DNA from: Microbacterium oryzae
Lineage (GTDB): Bacteria > Actinomycetota > Actinomycetes > Actinomycetales > Microbacteriaceae
Length of the DNA: 64,000 nt
NCBI RefSeq assembly: GCF_009735645.1
Contig: NZ_CP032550.1
Location: 2,604,001 to 2,668,000 of the forward strand
Direction of reading: 5' to 3'
In this document: positions 17,298 through 25,896 of the stretch, piece after piece
How positions within the stretch are numbered: the first letter of the stretch is position 1
How the letters are laid out: the number at the start of each line of letters is the position of its first letter
Translations under genes and position numbers: made by a program
Notes under the pieces: model-generated
The model's input: the letters and a program-made list of their open reading frames with translations, nothing else
Database searches by the model: none
What the model was told of the DNA's origin: nothing

Positions 17298-18766
17298 CGG
17301 CCCGCGTCGACGCCCGCGGCTGGGGCTGGCGTCATGCCGGCCGCAGCCGCTGGGCGGTGTCCGGCGTCGACCTCGTCATCCCGCCGGGGGAGCGGGTGCT
17401 GCTCCTCGGCGCGAGCGGCTCGGGCAAGTCCACGCTGCTGCGCGGACTCGCCGGGGTGCTCGGCGACGAGGAGGACGGCACCGCCGTCGGCGACCTGCTC
17501 GTCGACGGCGTCCGACCGGCGGATGCCCGTGGCCGCGCCGGTCTCGTGCTGCAGGACCCCGACGCCCAGGTGGTGCTCGCCCGCGTCGGCGATGACGTCG
17601 CGTTCGCGTGCGAGAACCTCGGCGTCCCGCGCGAGGAGATCTGGCGCCGGGTGCCGCGGGCGCTCGCGTCGGTCGGACTCCACCTGCCGCTCGACCACTC
17701 CACCTCGGCCCTCTCCGGCGGGCAGAAGCAGCGCCTCGCACTCGCCGGCGCGCTCGCCATGGCGCCGCAGCTGCTGCTGCTCGACGAGCCGACGGCGAAC
17801 CTCGACCCCGCCGGCGCCCTCGACGTGCGCGATGCGGTGGTCGCAGCCGCCGCGCAGTCCGGCGCCACCCTCGTCGTCGTCGAGCACCGCGTGGAGCTCT
17901 GGGTCGATCACGTCGATCGCGTCATCGTGCTCGCACCCGACGGCGGCCTGCTCGCCGACGGGCGCCCCGCCGATGTCTTCGCCCGGCACGAGCGCGAGCT
18001 GACGGCGGCGGGCGTGTGGGTGCCCGGGGTCGTCCCCGACGTGCCGCGCACCGTCCCGCGCGAGGAGGGGACCGTGCTGCTCCACGCCCGCTCCCTCACG
18101 GTCGGCCGCCGAGCCTTCGGTGCGCGCGAGCCGCTCGCGGTCGCCGCCGAGATCGACGCGGTCGTCTCCTCCGGCCGCGCTCTCGCCGTCGTCGGGCCGA
18201 ACGGCGCCGGCAAGTCGACGCTCGCGGCCACGCTCTCCGGTCTGCTGCCCCCCGTCGACGGCACGCTGACCGCCACGGCGGAGCTCGCCGGGTCCGCGCA
18301 CACCGCCCCGCACCGGTGGTCGTCGCGGCAGCTGCTCACCCGCATCGGGATGCTGTTCCAGTCGCCCGAGCACCAGCTCCTCACCGCGTCCGTGCGCGCG
18401 GAGCTCGAGGTCGGCCCCCGGGCGCTCAAGACCGATCCCGCCGCGGTCGCGCGCACGGTCGACGAGCTGCTCGAGCGGCTGCGGCTGACCGCGCTCGCCG
18501 ACGTCAACCCGTTCACCCTGTCGGGGGGCGAGAAGCGCCGCCTCACGGTGGCCGCCTCGCTGATGACGCGGCCCCGCGTCCTCGTCCTCGATGAGCCCAC
18601 GTACGGGCAGGACGCGCGCACCTGGCGGGAGCTCGCGGCTCTCCTCGACGACGTCCGCGCCGGCGGGACCGGACTCGTCGTCGTGACCCACGACCATCCG
18701 CTCGTCTCGGCTCTCGCCGACGACGTGCTCGCGCTCGGCGCCGTGCCCCTCGCGGGTGCGTCATGA
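17294..18766 (+). CDS. ykoD: ECF transporter duplicated ATPase, YkoD
   Basis: This 490-residue protein holds two ABC ATPase domains in tandem. The first (about residues 1-240) has Walker A 'GASGSGKST', signature 'LSGGQKQRL' and Walker B 'LLLLDEPTANLD'. The second (about 260-485) has 'GPNGAGKST', 'LSGGEKRRL' and 'VLVLDEPTYGQD'. Fusion of the two ECF ATPases in one chain is characteristic of YkoD. It energises uptake through YkoE and YkoC. GTG is the start, overlapping the ykoE stop; the ATG of ykoC overlaps its own stop. Confidence 0.92.
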   Translation: MTARVDARGWGWRHAGRSRWAVSGVDLVIPPGERVLLLGASGSGKSTLLRGLAGVLGDEEDGTAVGDLLVDGVRPADARGRAGLVLQDPDAQVVLARVGDDVAFACENLGVPREEIWRRVPRALASVGLHLPLDHSTSALSGGQKQRLALAGALAMAPQLLLLDEPTANLDPAGALDVRDAVVAAAAQSGATLVVVEHRVELWVDHVDRVIVLAPDGGLLADGRPADVFARHERELTAAGVWVPGVVPDVPRTVPREEGTVLLHARSLTVGRRAFGAREPLAVAAEIDAVVSSGRALAVVGPNGAGKSTLAATLSGLLPPVDGTLTATAELAGSAHTAPHRWSSRQLLTRIGMLFQSPEHQLLTASVRAELEVGPRALKTDPAAVARTVDELLERLRLTALADVNPFTLSGGEKRRLTVAASLMTRPRVLVLDEPTYGQDARTWRELAALLDDVRAGGTGLVVVTHDHPLVSALADDVLALGAVPLAGAS

Positions 18767-19548
18767 GCCTCGTCGTGCTCGATGTGCGCGAGTCGCCGCT
18801 CGGACGCGTGAACGCGCTCGCCAAGCTCGCCGCCGCGCTCGTCCTCGGGATCGCGCTGCTGCTGTCGATCGATCCCGTCTCGGCCGGCGTCTCGCTCGCG
18901 CTGACGCTCGTGCTGCTGCCGTTCGCCCGCCTGCCGATGCGCGACCTGTGGCTGCGGCTGTGGCCGATCGCGGCGTCCGCGCTCATCGCGTGTGTCGCGA
19001 CGTCGCTGTACGGCCGCCAGAGCGGCACGACGTATCTGGAGTGGGGCCTTCTGCGGGTCAGCGACGGGTCGCTCACGCTCGCCCTGGCCATCCTGCTGCG
19101 CGTGCTGGCGATCGCCGTGCCCTCCGTCGTGCTCTTCGCGACCACCGACCCGACCGACCTCGCCGACGCGCTCGCGCAGATCCTGCGACTGCCCGCGCGG
19201 TTCGTCCTCGGCGCGCTCGCGGGGCTGCGGCTCGTCGGGCTCCTCGTCGAGGACTGGCGTGAGCTCGGCCTCGCGCGACGCGCGCGCGGCGTCGCCGACA
19301 CCGGGCGGCTGCGGCGCTTCGCGGGGCAGACGTTCGCGCTGTTCGTGCTGGCCATCCGCCGCGGATCCAAGCTGGCGACGGCGATGGAGGCGCGCGGCTT
19401 CGGCGCCCCGGGAGTCCGCACGTGGGCGCGCCCGTCGCGCGTGCGCCCGCGGGACGGGCTGCTCGTGCTGCTCTTCGTCGCGATCGCGACGGTCTCGGTC
19501 GCCGCGGCCGTCGCGGCGGGAACGTGGACCTTCGTCCTCGCGCTCTGA
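18763..19548 (+). CDS. ykoC: ECF transporter T component, YkoC
   Basis: This 261-residue membrane protein is the coupling (T) component of the ECF importer. After the start it has 'SPLGRVNALAKLAAALVLGI', the usual N-terminal motif of EcfT proteins, then four to five membrane helices. The coupling-helix signatures with Ala-Arg-Gly appear as 'LARRARGV' (about residue 170) and 'MEARGFGAPG' (about residue 207). It completes the riboswitch-controlled ykoEDC operon and is joined to ykoD by ATGA. Confidence 0.9.
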   Translation: MSLVVLDVRESPLGRVNALAKLAAALVLGIALLLSIDPVSAGVSLALTLVLLPFARLPMRDLWLRLWPIAASALIACVATSLYGRQSGTTYLEWGLLRVSDGSLTLALAILLRVLAIAVPSVVLFATTDPTDLADALAQILRLPARFVLGALAGLRLVGLLVEDWRELGLARRARGVADTGRLRRFAGQTFALFVLAIRRGSKLATAMEARGFGAPGVRTWARPSRVRPRDGLLVLLFVAIATVSVAAAVAAGTWTFVLAL

Positions 19549-19597
19549 ACCGGTGGCATGATCGACAGCGGCGGCGACCAGTGACGAAAGGCGCATG

Positions 19598-20596
19598 ATG
19601 CAGCACAGGACTCTCGGACGGACGGGACGTGAGGTCTCGGTCGTGGGGCTCGGCACGTGGCAGCTCGGCGCCGACTGGGGCGACGTGTCGGAGGCGGACG
19701 CGCTCGACGTGCTGTCCGCCGCGGTCGACGGCGGCGTCACGCTCTTCGACACCGCCGACGTGTACGGCGACGGCCGCAGCGAGCAGATCATCGGCCGCTT
19801 CCTCGACGAGCGCGGCCTCCGCGGCGAGGTGACCGTGGCGACGAAGATGGGCCGGCGGCTCGCGCAGGAGCCGGAGAACTACTCGGCCGAGAACTTCCGC
19901 GCCTGGACCGACCGCTCGCGTCGGAACCTCGGCGTCGACACGCTCGATCTCGTGCAGCTGCACTGCCCGCCGACGGCGGTCTACGCGTCGGATGCCGTGT
20001 TCGACGCCCTCGACGCGCTCGTGGAGCGCGGTGCCATCGCGCACTACGGCGTGAGCGTCGAGACGGTCGACGAGGCCCTCACCGCCATCGCGCGACCGAA
20101 CGTGGCCACCGTGCAGATCATCGTCAACGCCTTCCGGCTGAAGCCGCTCGACGAGGTCCTCCCCGCCGCCCAGGAAGCCGGCGTCGGCGTGATCGCGCGG
20201 GTGCCGCTGGCATCGGGACTGCTGTCGGGCCGCTACGACGAGTCGACGACGTTCGCGGCCGACGACCACCGCACGTACAACCGCGCGGGCGAGGCGTTCG
20301 ACGTCGGCGAGACGTTCTCGGGCGTGGACTTCGCGACCGGCGTCGCGGCTGCGCAGGAGTTCGCCGCGCTCGTCCGCGAGCACGCGCCGGAGGGCGTGAC
20401 GCCCGCGCAGGCCGCTATCGCGTGGCTCTGGCAGCAGCCCGGGATCAGCACGGTCATCCCCGGCGCGCGGTCGGTCGCGCAGGCGCAGGGCAACGCGGCG
20501 GCCGGTGCGGTGCCGCCGCTCGGCGAGGCGTTCGAGTCCGGCGTCCGCCGCATCTACGACGCGCGCCTGCGGGAGGCCATCCACCCCCGCTGGTGA
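19598..20596 (+). CDS. Aldo/keto reductase
   Basis: This 332-residue NADPH-dependent reductase of the AKR superfamily folds as a TIM barrel. The catalytic tetrad is visible: Asp and Tyr in 'LFDTADVYGDGRSE', Lys in 'VATKMG' and His in 'VQLHCPP'. The substrate cannot be told from sequence. The ATG at 19598 is chosen over the adjacent ATG at 19595 because AAAGG is then six rather than three bases away. The gene stands alone between ykoC and the SDR gene. It shares only the fold with the second reductase at 23.7 kb. Confidence 0.85.
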   Translation: MQHRTLGRTGREVSVVGLGTWQLGADWGDVSEADALDVLSAAVDGGVTLFDTADVYGDGRSEQIIGRFLDERGLRGEVTVATKMGRRLAQEPENYSAENFRAWTDRSRRNLGVDTLDLVQLHCPPTAVYASDAVFDALDALVERGAIAHYGVSVETVDEALTAIARPNVATVQIIVNAFRLKPLDEVLPAAQEAGVGVIARVPLASGLLSGRYDESTTFAADDHRTYNRAGEAFDVGETFSGVDFATGVAAAQEFAALVREHAPEGVTPAQAAIAWLWQQPGISTVIPGARSVAQAQGNAAAGAVPPLGEAFESGVRRIYDARLREAIHPRW

Positions 20597-20681
20597 GGCG
20601 CCGGACGGCGGCTCGGCGGGCGGGACTGGCAGGATGGCCGGAAGCGCGCCCGACGCGGGGCGCGGTCTCGAAGGAGAGCGG

Positions 20682-21521
20682 ATGATCCACGACGGTTCCC
20701 TCGCCGGGCGCACGATCCTCATGTCGGGCGGCAGCCGCGGCATCGGCCTGGCCATCGCCCTGCGGGCGGCGCGCGACGGAGCGAACGTCGCGCTGCTGGC
20801 GAAGACCGACCAGCCCCATCCGCGACTGGAGGGCACCGTCCACACCGCGGCCGAGGCCATCCGCGCCGCCGGCGGGCAGGCGCTGCCGATCGTGGGGGAC
20901 GTGCGCGACGACGAGTCCGTCGCGCGGGCGGTGCTCGAGACGGTCGGGGCTTTCGGCGGCATCGACGCGGTCGTCAACAACGCCAGCGTCATCGACCTGT
21001 CGGGGTCGGAGGATCTGCCGGCGAAGAAGTACGACCTCATGCAGGACGTGAACGTCCGCGGCACCTTCATGCTCAGCCGCGCGGCCATCCCCGCGCTGCG
21101 CGAGAGCGCGAACCCGCACATCCTGTCGCTGTCCCCGCCGCTCAACACGACGCCGCGGTGGCTCGGCGCCCACCCGGGCTACAGCCTCGCGAAGTTCGGG
21201 ATGACCATGGCGACGCTGGGGCTCGCGGCGGAGTTCGCCGATGCGGGCATCGCCGCGAACGCGCTGTGGCCGAAGACCCTCATCGCCACGGCCGCGGTGC
21301 AGAACGTCATCGGCGGCGACGCGATGATGGCGCGCAGCCGCACACCGGAGATTTACGCGGACGCCGCGCACCTCGTGCTCACCCAGACCGCGCGCGGCTG
21401 CTCGGGGCAGACGCTCCTCGTCGAGGACGTCCTCGCCGACGCGGGCGTCCCCGATCTCGCGCGCTACGCCGCGGTCCCCGGGACGCCTGACGCGGATCTC
21501 ATCCCCGATGTGTTCCTGTAG
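20682..21521 (+). CDS. SDR family oxidoreductase (HSDL2-like)
   Basis: This 279-residue classical/extended short-chain dehydrogenase has the cofactor motif 'SGGSRGIGLAIAL', 'NNAS' near residue 100 and the active-site Y-x-x-x-K in 'HPGYSLAKFG'. The insertion around 'LLAKTDQPHPRLEGTVHTAA' and the C-terminal 'CSGQTLLVEDVL' match the hydroxysteroid-dehydrogenase-like-2 group, whose bacterial members have unknown substrates. The ribosome binding site AAGGAGAG precedes the ATG. It converges on the APH-like gene with 6 bp between stops. Confidence 0.83.
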   Translation: MIHDGSLAGRTILMSGGSRGIGLAIALRAARDGANVALLAKTDQPHPRLEGTVHTAAEAIRAAGGQALPIVGDVRDDESVARAVLETVGAFGGIDAVVNNASVIDLSGSEDLPAKKYDLMQDVNVRGTFMLSRAAIPALRESANPHILSLSPPLNTTPRWLGAHPGYSLAKFGMTMATLGLAAEFADAGIAANALWPKTLIATAAVQNVIGGDAMMARSRTPEIYADAAHLVLTQTARGCSGQTLLVEDVLADAGVPDLARYAAVPGTPDADLIPDVFL

Positions 21522-21527
21522 CGCGCT

Positions 21528-22253
21528 TCACGTCGCGTTCCACAGGTCGCGGTAGTACGCCATCCGCTCGCGGTCGGGCTCGACGCCGTACGCCGCCACG
21601 AGCGCGTCCGCCCAGCCCGGACCGTAGTTCCACTCGGTGCTCATCGCGGCGACCGCGATGTCGGCCCAGCGGTCGGCGACCCCCAGCGCACCGAGGTCGA
21701 CGTGGCCCGTCCAGCGGCCGTCGTCCGCGAGCAGGGTGTTGGGGCAGCACGGGTCGCCGTGGCACACGACGAGCCGGTCGACGGATGGCCCCTGCCGCAG
21801 CGCCTCGGGGACCGCGACGCCCCGACGGCGCGCGTTCGCGACGCGGTCGGGCACCTGCCAGGACCAGGGGCAGGCCTCGACGGGGAGCGCGTCGTGCAGC
21901 GCACGGAGCCCCTCGCCGACCGCGCGCACGGCGGTCGCGGCGTCGGCGGTCCACCGCGGCGCAGCGGCGCTCTCTCCCGGAAGCGCGCGCGTCACGAGCC
22001 ACTCGTGGGTGTCGTCCGACCCCTGCTCGAGCACCTCGGGGACGCGCACCCAGGCAGCGGCCCAGGCGAGGCGCTCGGACTCCGCCGCCATCGACGTCTC
22101 GAGATCGAGCGGGCCCCACTTGATGTAGCGCCCGTCGTCCGTGCGGAACGTGAGGCCGCCGAGGCCGTTCCGCCATGCCGGGGTCAGCCGGGCAGCGCCC
22201 GCGAGCTCGCGGACGCGCGCGGGCACCGGGACGTCGTCCGCGGGGATGCTCAT
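21528..22253 (-). CDS. APH(3')-like phosphotransferase
   Basis: This 241-residue protein of the aminoglycoside phosphotransferase / kinase-like fold has the catalytic loop '[18 protein letters not shown]' and the metal-binding '[18 protein letters not shown]', as in APH(3'). The N-terminal lobe is short, with '[20 protein letters not shown]' providing the nucleotide lysine. A resistance role is possible but not demonstrated: chromosomal actinobacterial members often have unknown small-molecule substrates. The sequence CAGGAT followed by six bases precedes the ATG. Confidence 0.8.
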   Translation of the reverse strand: MSIPADDVPVPARVRELAGAARLTPAWRNGLGGLTFRTDDGRYIKWGPLDLETSMAAESERLAWAAAWVRVPEVLEQGSDDTHEWLVTRALPGESAAAPRWTADAATAVRAVGEGLRALHDALPVEACPWSWQVPDRVANARRRGVAVPEALRQGPSVDRLVVCHGDPCCPNTLLADDGRWTGHVDLGALGVADRWADIAVAAMSTEWNYGPGWADALVAAYGVEPDRERMAYYRDLWNAT

Positions 22254-22313
22254 GCTCCCATCCTGCCCGCCGGCACCAGCACCTTCGCAGGGCCGCCCCG
22301 TACCCTGGAGGGC

Positions 22314-23564
22314 ATGAGCGAGCGCCCCGACATCACGACGACACGCCCGAAGAACACCGGCGTGCGCCAGGTGCGCCCGCGCACCGAGGGATGGCAGCAG
22401 CAGAAGGACGACACCGGACGCCCGCTGCTGCAGTTCGCGAGCCCGAAGCGCGGCAAGCCGCCCGTGCACCTCGCCGACCTCACTCCCGAGGAGCGCGTGG
22501 CGAAGGTGAAGGAGCTGGGGCTCCCCGGCTTCCGCGCCAAGCAGCTCGCCAAGCACTACTTCACGCACCACACGAGCGACCCCGCCGACATGACGGACCT
22601 CCCCGCGGAGAGCCGCGAGGAGCTGGTCGCCGGCATGCTCCCGCCGCTCCTCACCGAGGTGCGTCGCCTGCAGACCGACGGCGGCGACACGATCAAGTTC
22701 CTGTGGCGTCTGCACGACGGCGCGCTCGTGGAGTCGGTGCTCATGCGCTACCCCGGCCGCATCACGCTCTGCGTCTCGTCGCAGGCCGGCTGCGGCATGA
22801 ACTGCCCCTTCTGCGCCACCGGCCAGGCGGGCCTCACGCGCAACATGTCGGCGGCGGAGATCGTCGACCAGATCGTGCGCGCCAACCAGGTCATCGCCTC
22901 GGGCGAGCTCGGCGGCAAGAAGTCCGACGACCACAGCGCCGAGCGCGTCTCCAACATCGTCTTCATGGGCATGGGCGAGCCGCTGGCCAACTACAGCCGC
23001 GTCATGCAGGCCGTCCGCGTCATGGTCGACAAGAAGGACGGCCTCGGCATGAGCGCGCGCGGGATCACGGTGTCGACCGTCGGCCTCGTCCCGGCCATCC
23101 GCAAGCTCGCGGCCGAGGAGATCCCCGTCACGTTCGCGCTGTCCCTCCACGCGCCCGACGACGAGCTGCGCGACGAGCTCATCCCGGTGAACTCGCGCTG
23201 GAAGGTCGACGAGGCCCTCGACGCCGCCCGCGCATACTTCGACGCGACCGGCCGCCGCGTCTCGATCGAGTACGCGCTCATCCGCGATATGAACGACCAC
23301 CCGTGGCGCGCGGACCTCCTCGCCGACAAGCTCAACGCGCGCGGCCGCGGCTGGGTGCACGTGAACCCGATCCCGCTGAACCCGACCCCGGGCTCCGTGT
23401 GGGACGCGTCGGAGCGCTCGGCGCAGCTGGAGTTCGTCCGCCGCCTCAACGACGCGGGCATCCCGACGACCATCCGCGACACCCGCGGCAAGGAGATCGA
23501 CGGCGCCTGCGGGCAGCTCGTCGCCACCGAGGACGACGAGGCCGAGGCCGCCGCCACGAGCTGA
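22314..23564 (+). CDS. rlmN: 23S rRNA (A2503-C2) / tRNA (A37-C2) methyltransferase
   Basis: This 416-residue radical SAM enzyme methylates C2 of A2503 in 23S rRNA and A37 in some tRNAs. The iron-sulfur cysteines are in '[14 protein letters not shown]', the SAM-binding 'GMGEPLANY' follows, and the catalytic Cys is in the C-terminal 'IDGACGQL'. The first 45 residues are a basic actinobacterial extension. TACCCT seven bases before the ATG suggests a leaderless transcript. The family match is unambiguous. Confidence 0.96.
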   Translation: MSERPDITTTRPKNTGVRQVRPRTEGWQQQKDDTGRPLLQFASPKRGKPPVHLADLTPEERVAKVKELGLPGFRAKQLAKHYFTHHTSDPADMTDLPAESREELVAGMLPPLLTEVRRLQTDGGDTIKFLWRLHDGALVESVLMRYPGRITLCVSSQAGCGMNCPFCATGQAGLTRNMSAAEIVDQIVRANQVIASGELGGKKSDDHSAERVSNIVFMGMGEPLANYSRVMQAVRVMVDKKDGLGMSARGITVSTVGLVPAIRKLAAEEIPVTFALSLHAPDDELRDELIPVNSRWKVDEALDAARAYFDATGRRVSIEYALIRDMNDHPWRADLLADKLNARGRGWVHVNPIPLNPTPGSVWDASERSAQLEFVRRLNDAGIPTTIRDTRGKEIDGACGQLVATEDDEAEAAATS

Positions 23565-23663
23565 CGCGGGCCGGATGGCCCGGCCGGCTGCCGTGCCTGC
23601 CGGTTCAGCAAGCGTTTCCTCGCGACGGGCCGCGGTGTCACCGGCGGCCGCTAGCGTAGGGGG

Positions 23664-24677
23664 ATGGTCAACTATCGCTATCTCGGCAACAGCGGTTTCA
23701 AGGTCTCGGAGATCACCTACGGCAACTGGGTGACGCACGCCTCGCAGGTCGAGAACGACGCGGCGATCGCGACGGTGCACGCGGCACTGGACGCGGGCAT
23801 CACGACGTTCGACACTGCCGACACGTACGCCAACACCGCCGCCGAGGAGGTGCTCGCCGAGGCGCTGAAGGGCCAGCGCCGCGAGAGCCTCGAGATCTTC
23901 ACGAAGGTCTACTTCCCGATCGGTCCGAAGGGCCCCAACGACACCGGCCTCAGCCGCAAGCACATCTTCGACGGCATCCACGGGTCGCTGCGTCGCCTGA
24001 ACGTCGACTACGTCGACCTCTACCAGGCGCACCGCTACGACTACGAGACGCCCCTCGAGGAGACGATGCAGGCGTTCGCCGACGTCGTGCGCCAGGGCAA
24101 GGCGCTCTACATCGGCGTCTCGGAGTGGACCGCGGAGCAGCTGCGCGAGGGTCACGCTCTCGCCAAGCAGCTCGGCGTCCAGCTCGTCTCGAACCAGCCG
24201 CAGTACTCCATGCTGCACCGCGTCATCGAGGGCAAGGTCGTGCCGGCGTCCGAGGAGCTCGGCATCTCGCAGATCGTCTGGTCGCCCATGGCGCAGGGCG
24301 TGCTGAGCGGCAAGTACCTGCCCGGGCAGCCCGTGCCCCAGGGCAGCCGCGCGACGGACGAGAAGAGCGGCGCGGAGTTCATCCAGCGCTTCCTCACCGA
24401 CGACGTCCTCACCGCCGTGCAGAACCTCAAGCCCATCGCCGCCGACCTCGGCCTGTCGATGCCGCAGCTCGCGATCGCGTGGGTGCTGCAGAACAAGAAC
24501 GTGGCCGCCGCGCTCGTGGGCGCCTCGCGCCCGGAGCAGCTCGCCGACACCGTGAAGGCGTCGGGCGTCGTGCTCGAGGCCGACGTCCTCGCCGCGATCG
24601 ACCGCGCCCTCGCGGGCGTCGTGAACGACGACGCCGAGGACACGTACGGGGTCTCGCCGAAGTCGCGCCTGGTCTGA
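23664..24677 (+). CDS. Aldo/keto reductase, voltage-gated K+ channel beta-subunit-like
   Basis: This 337-residue TIM-barrel reductase begins 'MVNYRYLGNSGFKVSEITYG', the start typical of the Kv-beta/YghZ group. Catalytic residues are in 'TTFDTADTYANTAAEEV', 'IFTKVYF' and 'YQAHRYDYETPLEET', and 'VGASRPEQL' binds NADPH. In bacteria such enzymes reduce reactive aldehydes; the substrate here is unknown. TAGCGT ends six bases before the ATG, again a leaderless arrangement, and a perfect 18-bp hairpin follows the stop codon. Confidence 0.88.
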   Translation: MVNYRYLGNSGFKVSEITYGNWVTHASQVENDAAIATVHAALDAGITTFDTADTYANTAAEEVLAEALKGQRRESLEIFTKVYFPIGPKGPNDTGLSRKHIFDGIHGSLRRLNVDYVDLYQAHRYDYETPLEETMQAFADVVRQGKALYIGVSEWTAEQLREGHALAKQLGVQLVSNQPQYSMLHRVIEGKVVPASEELGISQIVWSPMAQGVLSGKYLPGQPVPQGSRATDEKSGAEFIQRFLTDDVLTAVQNLKPIAADLGLSMPQLAIAWVLQNKNVAAALVGASRPEQLADTVKASGVVLEADVLAAIDRALAGVVNDDAEDTYGVSPKSRLV

Positions 24678-24686
24678 GCGCCTCGT

Positions 24687-24725
24687 GACGGATGGCCCGC
24701 GACCGACGGTCGCGGGCCATCCGTC
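24687..24725 (+). terminator. Perfect 18-bp hairpin after the aldo/keto reductase gene
   Basis: The arms at 24687-24704 and 24708-24725 are perfectly complementary around a 3-nt GAC loop. The stem starts 9 bp after the stop codon. A short T-containing run (TGCGTTGTGTTT) follows. Intrinsic terminator of the high-GC type. Confidence 0.8.
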
Positions 24726-24781
24726 TGCGTTGTGTTTCACCCGGTTTCCGGAAGGGGCGACCCGGTTGGCATGATCGTCTG

Positions 24782-25696
24782 GTGACGTCCCCTCGCCCCC
24801 GCACGCCGTGGCCGCGTGCGCTCGCCCTCCTGCTGGGCGCGGCCGGGCTCCTCATCCTCGCGTTCGTCGGCGTCTGCGCCGTCCGCTGGCTGGCGAGCTT
24901 CGGCGTCGTCGCCGACCTCGTCCGCGCGTACCCCGGCGCATCGACGCTTCCCGACTTCGTGACCACGGGCATCCCCGCGTTCGTGTCGTGGACGCATTTC
25001 CTCAACGCGTTCTTCCTCGTCCTCGTCGTCCGCTCCGCGCTGCGCGTGCGGAATGAGAAGGTCGCCGGCGGGCTGTGGTCGTCGAAGCGCGTGAAGAAGC
25101 GCCGGATGAGCCTGGCGCTCTGGGCCCACATCGCGGTCGATGTGCTGTGGCTCGTGAACGGGCTCGTCTTCGTCGTGCTGCTGTTCGCGTCCGGGCACTG
25201 GGCGCGCATCGTGCCGACGAGCTGGGACGTCATCCCGAACGCGCTGTCGGCGCTCGTGCAGTACGCCTCCTTCGACTGGCCGACGCACGACGGGTGGACG
25301 AACTACAACGCGCTGCAGCAGCTGAGCTACTTCGCGATCGTGTTCCTCGCGGCTCCCATCGCGGCCATCACGGGGTTCCGGCTCAGCGCGTTCTGGCCGC
25401 GGCAGAGCGAGCGGCTGAGCCGTGCGTTCCCCGAGCGCATCGCCAAGGCGCTGCACTGGCCGACGATGCTGTTCTTCGTGGCCTTCGTCATCGTGCACGT
25501 CGGCCTCGTGCTCACGACCGGCGCGCGCCGCAACCTCAACACGATCTATGCGGGCGACCACAGCGACGGATGGCTCGGGTTCGGCCTCTTCGCGCTGTCG
25601 GTCGTCGTGCTCGTGGCGGCGTGGTTCGCGATCCGCAACGACCGCTGGATCGCGGCCGTCGCGCGCCGCTTCGGCGACGTGCGCCTGCGCAAGTAG
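24782..25696 (+). CDS. Cytochrome b/b6 domain membrane protein
   Basis: This 304-residue protein has five predicted membrane helices, of which four carry histidines placed as heme ligands: 'WTHFLNAFF', 'ALWAHIAVDVLW', and 'LHWPTMLFFVAFVIVHVGLV' with two. This is the layout of cytochrome b561/Ni-Fe hydrogenase b-type subunits. Relatives usually carry electrons to or from a molybdopterin oxidoreductase encoded next door, but none is present here. The start is GTG, six bases after CATGAT; a longer in-frame extension would run through the terminator hairpin of the preceding gene. Confidence 0.8.
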   Translation: MTSPRPRTPWPRALALLLGAAGLLILAFVGVCAVRWLASFGVVADLVRAYPGASTLPDFVTTGIPAFVSWTHFLNAFFLVLVVRSALRVRNEKVAGGLWSSKRVKKRRMSLALWAHIAVDVLWLVNGLVFVVLLFASGHWARIVPTSWDVIPNALSALVQYASFDWPTHDGWTNYNALQQLSYFAIVFLAAPIAAITGFRLSAFWPRQSERLSRAFPERIAKALHWPTMLFFVAFVIVHVGLVLTTGARRNLNTIYAGDHSDGWLGFGLFALSVVVLVAAWFAIRNDRWIAAVARRFGDVRLRK

Positions 25697-25731
25697 TGCG
25701 CGGAGCGGCGGCCGCGGCCCGGGGGCGCGCC

Positions 25732-25761
25732 GGACGGGCCCCCGCGGGACGGGCCCCCGCG
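25732..25761. repeat. Two tandem 15-bp repeats
   Basis: GGACGGGCCCCCGCG occurs twice head to tail, followed by a third start (GGAC) that leads into the CTAG-rich palindrome. The repeat is in the 200-bp gap between the convergent cytochrome b and AAA+ genes. No coding sense is apparent. Confidence 0.85.
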
Positions 25762-25762
25762 G

Positions 25763-25865
25763 GACTAGCGCCCGGTGCGCTAGGACTAGCGCTCGGAGCA
25801 CTAGCCCTAGCGTTGGGCGTCGAGGCTAGTGCTCCGAGCGCTGGTCTCGACGACGAACGCTAGTC
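25763..25865. repeat. CTAG-rich nested palindrome
   Basis: About 100 bp contain seven CTAG tetramers, a motif normally scarce in such DNA. The strongest hairpin pairs 25784-25806 with 25824-25846 (22 of 23 bp complementary, 17-nt loop). Outer 8-bp arms GACTAGCG/CGCTAGTC (25763-25770 and 25858-25865) enclose it. The left arm is itself part of an imperfect 35-bp palindrome (25778-25812) with 15 of 17 pairs. Convergent genes end on both sides, so a bidirectional terminator is one explanation; a REP-like element or protein-binding site is another. Confidence 0.85.
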
Positions 25866-25896
25866 TCGCGGTCCGCAGAGCCCCAGTGCTCGCCCC

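Noticed and set aside
21528..22253. Calling the APH-like kinase an antibiotic resistance gene
   Set aside because: The fold and catalytic motifs are present, but there is no mobile context and chromosomal homologues commonly have other substrates; resistance cannot be claimed from sequence.
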